From contig NZ_NMQV01000005.1 in assembly GCF_002234375.1 (NCBI RefSeq), forward strand, positions 211,425-275,424: a stretch of DNA of 64,000 bases. Reading direction: 5' to 3'. Position 1 is the stretch's first letter. Every line of letters begins with the position of its first letter. Position numbers and translations under genes: made by a program. The notes beneath the pieces were generated by a model. It was not told the DNA's origin. It did no database searches and worked only from the letters and a program-made list of their open reading frames with translations. Of the stretch, positions 39,480 to 47,390 are shown in pieces. This DNA is from Pseudomonas fluvialis. GTDB lineage: Bacteria; Pseudomonadota; Gammaproteobacteria; Pseudomonadales; Pseudomonadaceae.

Positions 39480-40402
39480 CACGACTCCCCGGCAGGCGCG
39501 GTGCTTTCCGCACGCTGCATGTAGTAGCAGTACAGGTCCTCCAGGGACGGCTGCTGGATTTCCACGTCCGCGACCTGCCCTTCGCCCAGCAACTGACGCA
39601 ACAGGCCCAGCTTGTGACCATTGTGCGCCGCCACCTCAAGCAGGCCTTCAGCACTGCTGCTGGCACTATGCCCGGCCTCGCTGAACCGTGCCTGCCAGTG
39701 CTGGGCCTGGCTCAGCCCGCTGGCGCGGATCAGCGTGGGCAAACCGGCCGCGGCACGCAGGCTGGGCAGGTCGCCCACCGCCTGCAGGCGTCCGTTGGCG
39801 AGAATTGCCGCACGGTCGATATAGCGCTCCACCCCCGGCAGTACGTGGGAGCAGAGGATGATGCTGGTGCCCTGGCTGCGTAGTTGCTCGATCAACTGGT
39901 AGAGCGCCTGGGTGGCGATCGGGTCGAGGCCCACGGTGGGTTCGTCGAGCAGCAACAGACGGGGTGTGCCCAGCAAAGCCTGCGCCAGCCCGAGGCGCTG
40001 ACGCATGCCCTTGGAATAGGTTTTCACCCGACGCCGCGCCGCGCCGGCCAGCCCCACCTGCTCGAGCAACTGATCGACCTGCCGCTGCTCCGCCCCCTTG
40101 AGACGGGCAAAGTGACTGAGGGTTTCCCGACCGCTTAGCTGCGGGTAGAACGTCACGTTCTCCGGCAGGTAGCCAAGCAGACGGCGTACCTGGGCATCGC
40201 CCGGCGCGCCACCGAGCACCCGTACGCTGCCTTCGCTGGCACTGAGCAGGCCGAGAATCAGCTTCATGGTGGTGGTCTTGCCCGCACCGTTGTGGCCGAA
40301 CAGCCCCAGCACTTCACCCTCACCGAGGGTCAGGTCAAGATCGTGCAGCACCTGCATGCTGCCGTAGCGCTGCTGGACGCGCTGGATTTCCACTGCATTC
40401 AT
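39479..40402 (-). CDS. nosF: NosF ABC transporter ATPase
   Basis: 307 residues. Walker [12 protein letters not shown], signature [17 protein letters not shown], Walker [13 protein letters not shown] and H-loop CSHVL are all intact. It powers the NosDFY complex. The start at 40402 ([14 protein letters not shown]) overlaps the nosD stop by four bases; a longer frame to 40570 lies within nosD and is rejected. Confidence 0.95.
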   Translation of the reverse strand: MNAVEIQRVQQRYGSMQVLHDLDLTLGEGEVLGLFGHNGAGKTTTMKLILGLLSASEGSVRVLGGAPGDAQVRRLLGYLPENVTFYPQLSGRETLSHFARLKGAEQRQVDQLLEQVGLAGAARRRVKTYSKGMRQRLGLAQALLGTPRLLLLDEPTVGLDPIATQALYQLIEQLRSQGTSIILCSHVLPGVERYIDRAAILANGRLQAVGDLPSLRAAAGLPTLIRASGLSQAQHWQARFSEAGHSASSSAEGLLEVAAHNGHKLGLLRQLLGEGQVADVEIQQPSLEDLYCYYMQRAESTAPAGES

Positions 40403-41706
40403 GGTCGGGTTTCCTTGGCTGCCGGCAGCAGTTTTTCCGTCGGCATACGCATCAGGGGGTGGCTGTCCTGCACGCCCGGCGACTTCATCACCGGGAAGGC
40501 ACGCTGCACCCAGCGCAGCATTTCGATACTCGGGCTGTTCATCAGCAGACGCACCTGCGGGTACATCCACAGCAGACGGTCGACATTGTCATTGGGCTCA
40601 TAGGGCACGTCGCCCAAGCCATCGCCGTTACGATCCCAGCCCAGGTAGTCACTCCAGTAATTGCCACGCCCATCAATCGACCACTCCTGGGTACGCATGG
40701 CGACGTATTTCACCTGCTGCTGGTTGTCGATAAAGCTGTTGAGGGTGATGCGGTTGCCTTCCGAGCCGGCGGTCAGGTGCACACCCAGGCCACTGCGTTG
40801 GAAATGATTGCCACGAATATCGTTGAACAGCGTGTTGTAGATAAACAGCGCCTTGCCCTCGGCGCCACTGATCATGCTGTCGCCGTCGGTAGAGCCGCTT
40901 TGCACATCGCTGACGTAGTTGTCGTAAATGCGCGAATAGGTGATGTAGTTCATCAGGATGCCGTAGTTCTGGTCGAACTCCGAGCGATTGCCAACCACCG
41001 TCAGGTTGCGGCTGGACATCAAGGCGAAACCGGTCCGGGTACGCCGGGTGATGTTGCTGATCACCGTGTTGTCATTGGCGAACATGTAGTGCACGCCGTA
41101 ACGCAGGTCTTCCAGCAGATTGTTTTCCAGGTGGTTACCGTGGGACGTGTCGATATAAATGCCGTCCCGCGCCTCGCGTACGGTATTGCCGAGAATCCGC
41201 GCGCCTTTCACGGAAAACAGGTGGATGCCGTTACCACGATCCTGCGAGCGCACGCTGGCGTCGCCGCTAATCTGGTTATCCAGCACCTGCACGTCACGAT
41301 TACCATCCAGCCAGATGCCAAAACCACGGCCGCGTATCTGGTTGCCCCGTATCACGCTGCCATCGGCACCTCGGCCGACGAAGATGGCCGAGTCCATCTG
41401 GGTGAGGTCATGGCCCCAGTTTTCCAGGGTACAGCCCTGTACGCGCACCTGCGGCGCCTTGATCAACAGGGCGTGCCCTTTTCCCTGGGCATCAATGCGC
41501 GCGCCTGGCGCACACTCAAGGCTCAGACTGCTCTCGATATGGAACTGTCCGAAATAATCGCCGGCAGGCAGCTGCCAGCGATCATCACCCAGCGCCTGCA
41601 GCGGCAGCTCGGTGATCGCGCGCGATTCGGCCAAGGCCGACGCGCTGAAAAAAAGAGGCATGCACAACGCCAGCAGGCGCAGGCGAGTCGCCGAGAAAAG
41701 CTGCAC
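40399..41706 (-). CDS. nosD: NosD periplasmic copper-maturation protein
   Basis: 435 residues with a signal peptide ([16 protein letters not shown]). The body is a right-handed parallel beta-helix of CASH/NosD type: [38 protein letters not shown], and [19 protein letters not shown]. It binds NosZ and passes on copper. No ATG fits; a GTG at 41706 with AGGA seven bases before gives a clean signal peptide. Confidence 0.92.
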   Translation of the reverse strand: MQLFSATRLRLLALCMPLFFSASALAESRAITELPLQALGDDRWQLPAGDYFGQFHIESSLSLECAPGARIDAQGKGHALLIKAPQVRVQGCTLENWGHDLTQMDSAIFVGRGADGSVIRGNQIRGRGFGIWLDGNRDVQVLDNQISGDASVRSQDRGNGIHLFSVKGARILGNTVREARDGIYIDTSHGNHLENNLLEDLRYGVHYMFANDNTVISNITRRTRTGFALMSSRNLTVVGNRSEFDQNYGILMNYITYSRIYDNYVSDVQSGSTDGDSMISGAEGKALFIYNTLFNDIRGNHFQRSGLGVHLTAGSEGNRITLNSFIDNQQQVKYVAMRTQEWSIDGRGNYWSDYLGWDRNGDGLGDVPYEPNDNVDRLLWMYPQVRLLMNSPSIEMLRWVQRAFPVMKSPGVQDSHPLMRMPTEKLLPAAKETRP

Positions 41707-41731
41707 GAAATTGTCCTTAGCTAGCCAGAGA

Positions 41732-41767
41732 ATTGTTCCTGCCCGTCTGCTGACTGGCAGGAACAAT
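41732..41767. other. Perfect 12-bp stem-loop between nosZ and nosD
   Basis: ATTGTTCCTGCC (41732-41743) pairs with GGCAGGAACAAT (41756-41767) around a 12-base loop. There is no T run on either side, so it is not a standard terminator. It sits 60 bp after nosZ and 26 bp before nosD within a presumed single transcript. A role as mRNA 3'-end stabiliser or partial terminator would favour nosZ over nosDFYL. Confidence 0.75.
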
Positions 41768-41826
41768 AGACACTAAGCCTCCCGGCTGCCCCGTCGCACA
41801 AGCAACGGGACATCCACCGGCAGGAC

Positions 41827-43746
41827 TCAGGCCGGCTCTACCAGCATGCGGCCAACCATCTCCATGTGCAGGGCATGGCAGAACCAGCTGCAGTAGTACC
41901 AGTGCAGGCCGGGCTTGTCGGCCACGAAGGTCACCGAGGCCGTCTGCTGCGGGCTGATTTCCATGCTCACACCATGGTTGACCATGACAAAGCCGTGCGA
42001 CACGTCTTCGATCTGGTCAATGTTGGTGATGACCACGGTGACTTCATCGCCTTGCTTGACGGTGAACTCCTGCACGCCATAGCTGGGTGCCATGGAGGTC
42101 ATGTAGACACGCACCTTGTTGCCGTCACGGATAACCTTGTTGTCGGTCTCCAGGTTGATGCCGTCCTTCTTGGCCATGGCGGTAGTGCCGGCAAAGAAGG
42201 GATCGTTGCGCTCCCAGATCTTCTTCGGCTTGATCTGGTCACGGCGCGCCAGGATGCAGTCATGCGGCTCGGCATAGGTCGGGCCGTCGTGCACCAGCTT
42301 CATTTCCTCACCGGAAATATCGATCAGCTGGTCATTCTCCGGGTGCAGCGGGCCGACTTGCAGGAAGCGGTCCTTGGAGAATTTGCACAGGGCAATCAGC
42401 CACTGGCCATCAGCCTCGCTGGTTTCGCACAACGACGCATGGATGTGCCCCGGCTGATAGTGCACATCGAGTTTCTGCTTGATGTAGTTGACCTTCTCAC
42501 CCTTGTAGGCACGCACGGCGTCAGCCATGTTCCACTTCACCACCTGGCTGTCGATGAACAGCGTGGTGTAGGCATTGCCGCGGCCGTCGAAGGTGGTATG
42601 CAGCGGGCCGAGGCCCAGCTCCGGCTCGGCGGCGATGGTATCGCGCGGATCCTTGAGCTTGCCGGCAAACAGGTCAGGCAGCTTGGCGATCTCGATCATC
42701 GAGACGGTCGGCGACAGCTTGCCGTTGGCGATGAAGTACCTGCCATCCGAAGAGGTATTGCAGCCGTGCGGGTTCTTCGGCACCGGGATGTAGCGGGTGA
42801 ATTCGCTGTCCTGGTCGCCTTTCTTGCGACCATCCAGTACCGGCACCTTGGAGTCGCCCAGAGTAATGAACTTGCCGGCCTTGACCGCTTTCTCGGCAGC
42901 GTGGATATCGAATACCACAACCCAGTCACGCTCGTTGCGCATCATGCCGCCGAGGTCGTAGGCCTTTTCCGAGTTGTAACAGGTCGCTGCAGTGAAACGC
43001 CCGGTGTAGTCGGCATCGGTGTTGTCGAGGTTACCGTCGACGATGATCTGGAAGGCCACTTCCATTTTCTCGGCGTCGATGACGTTGTACATGGTGTAGC
43101 TGTTTTCATGCTGCAGGTCGAAGATCTTGCCGTCGTTCGGGTGCGGGATGACGAATTCGGCGTTGGCGAACACGTACTTGGTGTAGGGCACCTTCTGCAG
43201 GCGCAGACCGTGAATGGCCTGGCAGTTGGGGATAGTGATCATCTTGTCGCACTTCATGATATCCAGGCGGATACGTGCAACGCGGGTGTTGGCCTTGTCG
43301 TTGATGAACACATACTTGCCGTCGTACTTACCGTCGGTCATCGAGATGTGCGGGTGGTGGCAGTCGCCGTTGAGGAACTTGGCGCTCTCGCCCATGATCG
43401 CCCGGCTTTCGTTGGTGATGCCCCAGCCGGTAGCCGAATCGACGTTGAATACCGGAATACGCATCAGCTCGCGCATCGACGGGATACCCAGCACGCGTAC
43501 TTCGCCCTGGTGGCCACCGCTCCAGAAACCGATGTAGTCATCCAGTTCACCGGGGGCCACATGGTATTTCAGCTTGGCATCCTTGACCGCTGCCGCCCAG
43601 GATTCGCGGCTCATCACCGCCGAACCCAGACCCGCAGCCCCCACCAGGGCAGCACCGGCACCGGTCATGGCTGTGGCGCCGAGGAAGCCACGGCGACTCA
43701 GGCCGGTTTTTTCCACCTCGTTCTCGGGTTTCTTGCTGTTAGACAT
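41827..43746 (-). CDS. nosZ: Nitrous-oxide reductase, TAT-dependent (clade I)
   Basis: 639 residues. Reduces N2O to N2 in the periplasm. A twin-arginine signal, LSRRGFLG, is at residues ~16-23. The CuZ histidines begin at SGGHQGEV and CHHPHIS; the C-terminal cupredoxin domain binds CuA with CSWFCHALHMEM. All expected motifs are present and the length is normal. AAGGAG precedes the ATG. The Tat signal marks clade I, in line with the presence of nosR. Confidence 0.97.
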   Translation of the reverse strand: MSNSKKPENEVEKTGLSRRGFLGATAMTGAGAALVGAAGLGSAVMSRESWAAAVKDAKLKYHVAPGELDDYIGFWSGGHQGEVRVLGIPSMRELMRIPVFNVDSATGWGITNESRAIMGESAKFLNGDCHHPHISMTDGKYDGKYVFINDKANTRVARIRLDIMKCDKMITIPNCQAIHGLRLQKVPYTKYVFANAEFVIPHPNDGKIFDLQHENSYTMYNVIDAEKMEVAFQIIVDGNLDNTDADYTGRFTAATCYNSEKAYDLGGMMRNERDWVVVFDIHAAEKAVKAGKFITLGDSKVPVLDGRKKGDQDSEFTRYIPVPKNPHGCNTSSDGRYFIANGKLSPTVSMIEIAKLPDLFAGKLKDPRDTIAAEPELGLGPLHTTFDGRGNAYTTLFIDSQVVKWNMADAVRAYKGEKVNYIKQKLDVHYQPGHIHASLCETSEADGQWLIALCKFSKDRFLQVGPLHPENDQLIDISGEEMKLVHDGPTYAEPHDCILARRDQIKPKKIWERNDPFFAGTTAMAKKDGINLETDNKVIRDGNKVRVYMTSMAPSYGVQEFTVKQGDEVTVVITNIDQIEDVSHGFVMVNHGVSMEISPQQTASVTFVADKPGLHWYYCSWFCHALHMEMVGRMLVEPA

Positions 43747-43785
43747 GGTGTTTCTCCTTGGGAAGGGGATTTTTCTTTCTCGTTA

Positions 43786-45966
43786 TTAAGTGCGCGGATC
43801 CATCTCGACTACCGGGATCAGCTGCGGGTCGGCCGGGGCCGCCTTGTCGCGCTTTCGCTTCTTCTGCTGGGCGATAAGCGGGGGACACTTGTGCTCGTTG
43901 TGGTACGTCATCTGGCAATCCAGACAGTAGTGGCACTCGTTGGCATTGATCCGTCCATCCGGGTGGATGGCCTGGATCTCGCATTCATTGGCGCACAGCT
44001 GGCAAGGCTGACCGCACTCCTTGCGGCGTTTCAGCCAGTCGAACAGGCGTAGCTTGGTCGGTATGGCCAAGGCCGCCCCCAGCGGGCAGATATAGCGGCA
44101 GTACACCTTGCGGGTGAAGATATTGATCACCAGGAGCAGCACGGCGTAGGCCACGAACCACCACTCACGGCCGAACTTCAGGGTAATCGCGGTCTTGAAG
44201 GGCTCGACCTCGGCGTAACGCTCGGCCGTGGCCAGCGACTCCAGTGAGAGGCCGAACAGCAACAGCAGGATGATGTACTTCACCGCCCACAAGCGCTCAT
44301 GTACGGCGAAGGGCAGCTCGTACTGACGAATCTTCAGCTTGCGTGCAGCCTCGTTGATCAGCTCCTGCAAGGCACCGAACGGGCATAGCCAGCCACAGAA
44401 CACGCCACGCCCCCAGAGCAGGATGCTCCCTGCGGTGAACACCCAGAGCATGAAGATCACCGGGTCACTGAGGAACAGCTCCCAGCGGAAGTCCTGCATC
44501 ACCGCATGCACGAAGGTCAGCACATTGACCACCGACAGCTGCCCCAGGGCATACCAGCCAATGAACACCACGGTGAACATCAGATAGCCTCGGCGCAACC
44601 AGTGCAGGAAAGCCGGATAGCGGGTAAAACGATCCTGCAGGAACAAAATGGCCATCAGCAGCAACAATGCCGCGCCCAGCACGGCCACCTGGAAGCTCTT
44701 GGCATACCAGATGTTCACCCACATCGGCCGATTGGCCTCCTCGATGGCTGCCAGTTCTTCAGCCGTAGGCAGTGGCCGCTCGATATAGTCCTCAGGGATC
44801 TGGTAGGACATCTCGAAGCTGGTGAACACGCCATCCACAGGACCGGTCTGGCGACGCACCAACAGCTCCAGCGTCCAGTCCGACCCCGGATCGAAGGCAT
44901 ACTGGTTGCGCACGATGAAAATCGCTTTCTCGGCAAACGCCGGCATGCCGTCCAGATAGACATCATCCAGGCGCTGAAAATCGAGATCGCGGAAGCTGAT
45001 CAGGTCACCAAACTGGCGCAGTTGTACGCGGTCGAAAATCCCACCACGCACATAACCCGAGCCCTTGAAGGAATACAGCCCATTGCCAAGTACCGCGATG
45101 GCCTGCTCACCCTCTTTCAACTGCCCCATCAGGTAGTCGTACTGGCTGTCGCCAAGCAGATTGCGCCCGATGGTCGGAGCATTGAGATGCGCCACATACA
45201 GATCGATGAAGGTGTCATCTTTCTGCTCGGCACTTGCTTCATCAATACCTTCGGCCTCACTGCCAACAAAGGCCTGGTCGATCTGCCCACGGGTCAGCAG
45301 CAGCCGGCGAATCGCCCCATTGCCGGTCAGGGTTGTCCAATCGCTGGGGCTGTAGACAGCCTGGCGAATCGTGGCCGGCTTACTCTTGATCGCGGCATGC
45401 GCCTCGACCAGTCCCAGCGACACTGCCACTTTATGCGCGGCACGCATCACGGTCTCGCTGAGTACCATGACCGTCACCGTGGCCCCCGTCACCGCATCCA
45501 CAGTCACTGCATTGGGATCACTGGAACGCCCCACCACCACGCGCTGGTTAACACCGATGCCGGTGTACTTGGCAGAGAACTCATGCAGTTTCGACTCGGG
45601 AATACCGGTCAACAGGATCGGCTCATGGTGCTCAAGCACATAGGCATCCTGGATGATCCCCTGAGGATCCAGCACCACCTGCATATTGATCGGCTTACCC
45701 GAATAAGCCGGCAAATCGATCACCGACTTACTCTGAAAGGCGTAGCCCAGTACGTCCTCCCCAGCCTTGAGGGTACGTACGGCAAACTCGCCCGCAGGCT
45801 CGGAGATACTGGTCAGCGCCGGGAAGGCAACCAGCATGCGCTCACGCTCTAGCGCGCCCGGTGGATCCGCAAGGGCCTGCTGCATCCCCGCCAGCACCAG
45901 CCCCCACACCAACAGCCATCTTATGGATAGCTGCAACCCTGTACCGACTCGCCCGTGGCTGAACAT
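43786..45966 (-). CDS. nosR: NosR polyferredoxin/flavoprotein
   Basis: 726 residues. A signal helix is followed by a periplasmic FMN-binding domain (VDAVTGATVTVMVL, the threonine flavinylation motif DxxTGAT). Several membrane helices come next, with CGWLCPFGALQEL and CRYICPLGAALAIP, and a cytoplasmic ferredoxin tail with two four-cysteine clusters (CGQPCQLCANEC, CHYCLDCQ). It supplies electrons to NosZ and is needed for nosZ expression. First gene of the cluster, with an FNR-type box 60 bp upstream. Confidence 0.96.
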   Translation of the reverse strand: MFSHGRVGTGLQLSIRWLLVWGLVLAGMQQALADPPGALERERMLVAFPALTSISEPAGEFAVRTLKAGEDVLGYAFQSKSVIDLPAYSGKPINMQVVLDPQGIIQDAYVLEHHEPILLTGIPESKLHEFSAKYTGIGVNQRVVVGRSSDPNAVTVDAVTGATVTVMVLSETVMRAAHKVAVSLGLVEAHAAIKSKPATIRQAVYSPSDWTTLTGNGAIRRLLLTRGQIDQAFVGSEAEGIDEASAEQKDDTFIDLYVAHLNAPTIGRNLLGDSQYDYLMGQLKEGEQAIAVLGNGLYSFKGSGYVRGGIFDRVQLRQFGDLISFRDLDFQRLDDVYLDGMPAFAEKAIFIVRNQYAFDPGSDWTLELLVRRQTGPVDGVFTSFEMSYQIPEDYIERPLPTAEELAAIEEANRPMWVNIWYAKSFQVAVLGAALLLLMAILFLQDRFTRYPAFLHWLRRGYLMFTVVFIGWYALGQLSVVNVLTFVHAVMQDFRWELFLSDPVIFMLWVFTAGSILLWGRGVFCGWLCPFGALQELINEAARKLKIRQYELPFAVHERLWAVKYIILLLLFGLSLESLATAERYAEVEPFKTAITLKFGREWWFVAYAVLLLVINIFTRKVYCRYICPLGAALAIPTKLRLFDWLKRRKECGQPCQLCANECEIQAIHPDGRINANECHYCLDCQMTYHNEHKCPPLIAQQKKRKRDKAAPADPQLIPVVEMDPRT

Positions 45967-46026
45967 GAGAATTCTGACTTGCCCGTTAAGATGCGTGCAT
46001 GGTTACCGACTAACCTTAGACTGCCC

Positions 46027-46040
46027 TTGACCCTGGTCAA
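46027..46040. promoter_or_regulatory. FNR/ANR/DNR-type box upstream of nosR
   Basis: TTGACCCTGGTCAA is a perfect palindrome (TTGAC-N4-GTCAA), one base per half-site from the FNR consensus TTGAT-N4-ATCAA. Its centre is about 67 bp before the nosR ATG, which places a class II activation start near 45992. This fits oxygen and nitric oxide control of nos genes by ANR or DNR. Confidence 0.75.
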
Positions 46041-46138
46041 GAAAGAGTTTGTGCGGCGCTATACCGCACCCACTATGCGCTCTCAATGAGCATCGCTAAG
46101 CGACTGAATGCACAAAGAAAAAAATTTGCCCGCCAAGG

Positions 46139-46167
46139 TTGACAGCGCACAAGAGCAAGAGAATAAT
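46139..46167 (+). promoter_or_regulatory. Strong sigma70-type promoter of tRNA-Met
   Basis: TTGACA (46139-46144) and AATAAT (46162-46167) are separated by exactly 17 bases. The predicted start is about 7 bases before the mature tRNA. This is the best promoter match seen in the window. Confidence 0.85.
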
Positions 46168-46180
46168 GCGCGCCACAAAT

Positions 46181-46257
46181 GGCAACGTAGCTCAGTTGGT
46201 TAGAGCACGGCATTCATAATGCTGGGGTCGGTGGTTCAAGTCCACTCGTTGCTACCA
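46181..46257 (+). tRNA. tRNA-Met (elongator, anticodon CAT)
   Basis: 77 bases: acceptor GGCAACG/CGTTGCT, D arm AGCTCAGTTGGTTAGAGC, anticodon loop TTCATAA with CAT, variable loop, T arm GGTTCAAGTCC, encoded CCA. The pairing first base rules out the initiator type, and it resembles E. coli metT. A tRNA-Ile(CAT) is the alternative but fits less well. Island remnants follow it. Confidence 0.93.
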
Positions 46258-46264
46258 TACAAAA

Positions 46265-46292
46265 CAAAGGCTTACCTTCGGGTAGGCCTTTG
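46265..46292 (+). terminator. Terminator after tRNA-Met
   Basis: A 12-bp stem, CAAAGGCTTACC / GGTAGGCCTTTG, with one G-T pair closes a stable TTCG tetraloop. The T tail is weak (TGTGCTTTC). It lies 7 bp past the tRNA. Confidence 0.75.
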
Positions 46293-46300
46293 TGCTTTCT

Positions 46301-46328
46301 GGGGTAGTGACTACAAAGTGACTACCCC
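46301..46328. repeat. Compact inverted/direct repeat beside tRNA-Met
   Basis: GGGGTAGT (46301-46308) and ACTACCCC (46321-46328) form perfect 8-bp inverted arms. Between them GTGACTAC occurs twice, three bases apart. It may be a recombination or regulatory remnant of the element that inserted next to this tRNA. No matching copy was seen at the other side of the island debris. Confidence 0.5.
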
Positions 46329-46409
46329 TTGCCTACATCGTCGCCCAAGGCCTTCAGCGCCGATCTCAGCTTGAACCGTTGACGCTAACAGGCCCCAGGG
46401 CGATTGCTG

Positions 46410-46715
46410 CTAGCCGACTGCCCGCAGCGGTTCGATCTCATGCTCGATCTCTTCGCCGGCCACCGCATACGTAGTCGCCAGGGCGTATTCCGTCTGCAGA
46501 TTCATCCAGAACTGCGCGGACGTGTCGAAGTAACGGCCCAGGCGAATCGCCGTATCGGCAGTGATCCCCCGACGCTCCCGCACAATGTCATTGATGGTCG
46601 GAGCCGACACATGCAGAGCGCGAGCCAATGCAGCCGGGGTAATTCCCAGCGGCTCAAGGAACTCTTCGCGCAGCACTTCACCAGGGTGGACGGGGCGCAT
46701 GCCGTTGATTGCCAT
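46410..46715 (-). CDS. higA: HigA-type antitoxin
   Basis: 101 residues. Helix-turn-helix of the HigA/VapI group: MRPVHPGEVLREEFLEPLGI, then LARALHVSAPTINDIVRERRGITADTAIRLGRYF and SAQFWMNLQTEYAL. It neutralises HigB and represses the operon. GGAGGTGG lies just before the ATG. It is the second gene, 11 bp after the toxin, which is the usual reverse order of higBA. Confidence 0.92.
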   Translation of the reverse strand: MAINGMRPVHPGEVLREEFLEPLGITPAALARALHVSAPTINDIVRERRGITADTAIRLGRYFDTSAQFWMNLQTEYALATTYAVAGEEIEHEIEPLRAVG

Positions 46716-46726
46716 GTTCCACCTCC

Positions 46727-47005
46727 TCAGTGGTAGTCGACTATTTCTACTTGGCTTGGACCCGAGTCAGTCCAAACAAAGCAGATCCGCCATTGATCAT
46801 TAACCCTGATGCTATGTTGGCCAGCGCGATCACCCTGCAACTGCTCCAGCCAGTTACCCGATGGCGAGCGCAGACCCCGCAGTTCAACAGCCGCATTCAG
46901 CATCGTCAGTTTCCGCGTGGCCACGTTAAGCACGTTAGCCCAGCGCCTTGAACTCCCTGACTCGAACAGAGCCTGGGTTTCTGCACATCTGAAACTCAGG
47001 CTCAC
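46727..47005 (-). CDS. higB: HigB-type mRNA interferase toxin
   Basis: 92 residues from a GTG, with AAGGA seven bases upstream. RelE-fold pattern: SFRCAETQALFESGSS, LNVATRKLTMLNAAVELRGLRSPSGNWLEQL, then QHSIRVNDQWRICFVWTDSG, which carries the conserved R and W of ribosome-dependent RNases. Length is full, so it may be active. An ATG start is absent, which would keep translation low. Confidence 0.9.
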   Translation of the reverse strand: MSLSFRCAETQALFESGSSRRWANVLNVATRKLTMLNAAVELRGLRSPSGNWLEQLQGDRAGQHSIRVNDQWRICFVWTDSGPSQVEIVDYH

Positions 47006-47014
47006 GCTTTAATC

Positions 47015-47026
47015 CTTAACGTTAAG
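47015..47026. promoter_or_regulatory. Palindrome upstream of higB: probable HigA operator
   Basis: CTTAACGTTAAG is a perfect 12-bp palindrome ten bases ahead of the higB start, in an AT-rich patch. A further GTTAA half follows at 47029. Its position over the probable -10 region suits autorepression by HigA. Confidence 0.6.
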
Positions 47027-47114
47027 CGTTAATATGACCATACACCGCCCCACTCAAGCTGTCACGCTGCCAATCTGAGCACGCGGAGATAAGCGCAATG
47101 CAGACTCCAAGTGA

Positions 47115-47340
47115 TCAGCCGACAGGTGCGCGTAACGCATGGGGCATGGTGATTGAGGAATGCCCCAGGATCCGCTGCAGGCCGAGAATGTCGCCTCCGG
47201 CCATCAGGTAATGGCTGGCGAAGGTATGCCGAAGAATGTGGGTCATCTGCCCCGGAGTATCAAAGCCGCAACGCTGGTAGGCACTGCGGAATGCCGAGCG
47301 GCAGCACAAGGCAGGCCCCTTTTTATTGGCCGGCAGGAAC
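47115..47340 (-). pseudogene. Truncated tyrosine recombinase (phage-type integrase), C-terminal fragment
   Basis: The frame encodes a recognisable catalytic-domain piece: AFRSAYQRCGFDTP, the HxxR box in HILRHTFASHYLMAGGD, and ILGHSSITM. It lacks the N-terminal and core-binding domains, and it breaks off before the nucleophilic tyrosine, ending in unrelated PHALRAPVG. There is no start codon in the homologous part. It is best read as the decayed integrase of an element that targeted tRNA-Met. Confidence 0.8.
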
Positions 47341-47345
47341 CTGCT

Positions 47346-47381
47346 CAGCCACCCCGTCACCCTGCCGTGACGGGGTGGCTG
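47346..47381 (-). terminator. Long hairpin after the TPP-enzyme gene
   Basis: CAGCCACCCCGTCA and TGACGGGGTGGCTG form a perfect 14-bp stem with an 8-base loop, 10 bp past the TPP-enzyme stop. There is no T run, so it may act with Rho or only protect the mRNA end. It marks the boundary between the integrase remnant and the metabolic genes. Confidence 0.6.
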
Positions 47382-47390
47382 TACCTCGGT

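Noticed and set aside
41866..44052. 728-codon open frame antisense to nosZ and the end of nosR
   Set aside because: Both strands are open because of high GC at third positions; the opposite strand carries clear NosZ motifs. The antisense protein has no recognisable domain.
47041..47114. Second attachment site copy of the tRNA-Met 3' end
   Set aside because: No stretch resembling the T arm or acceptor end of the tRNA was found here or elsewhere in the debris.
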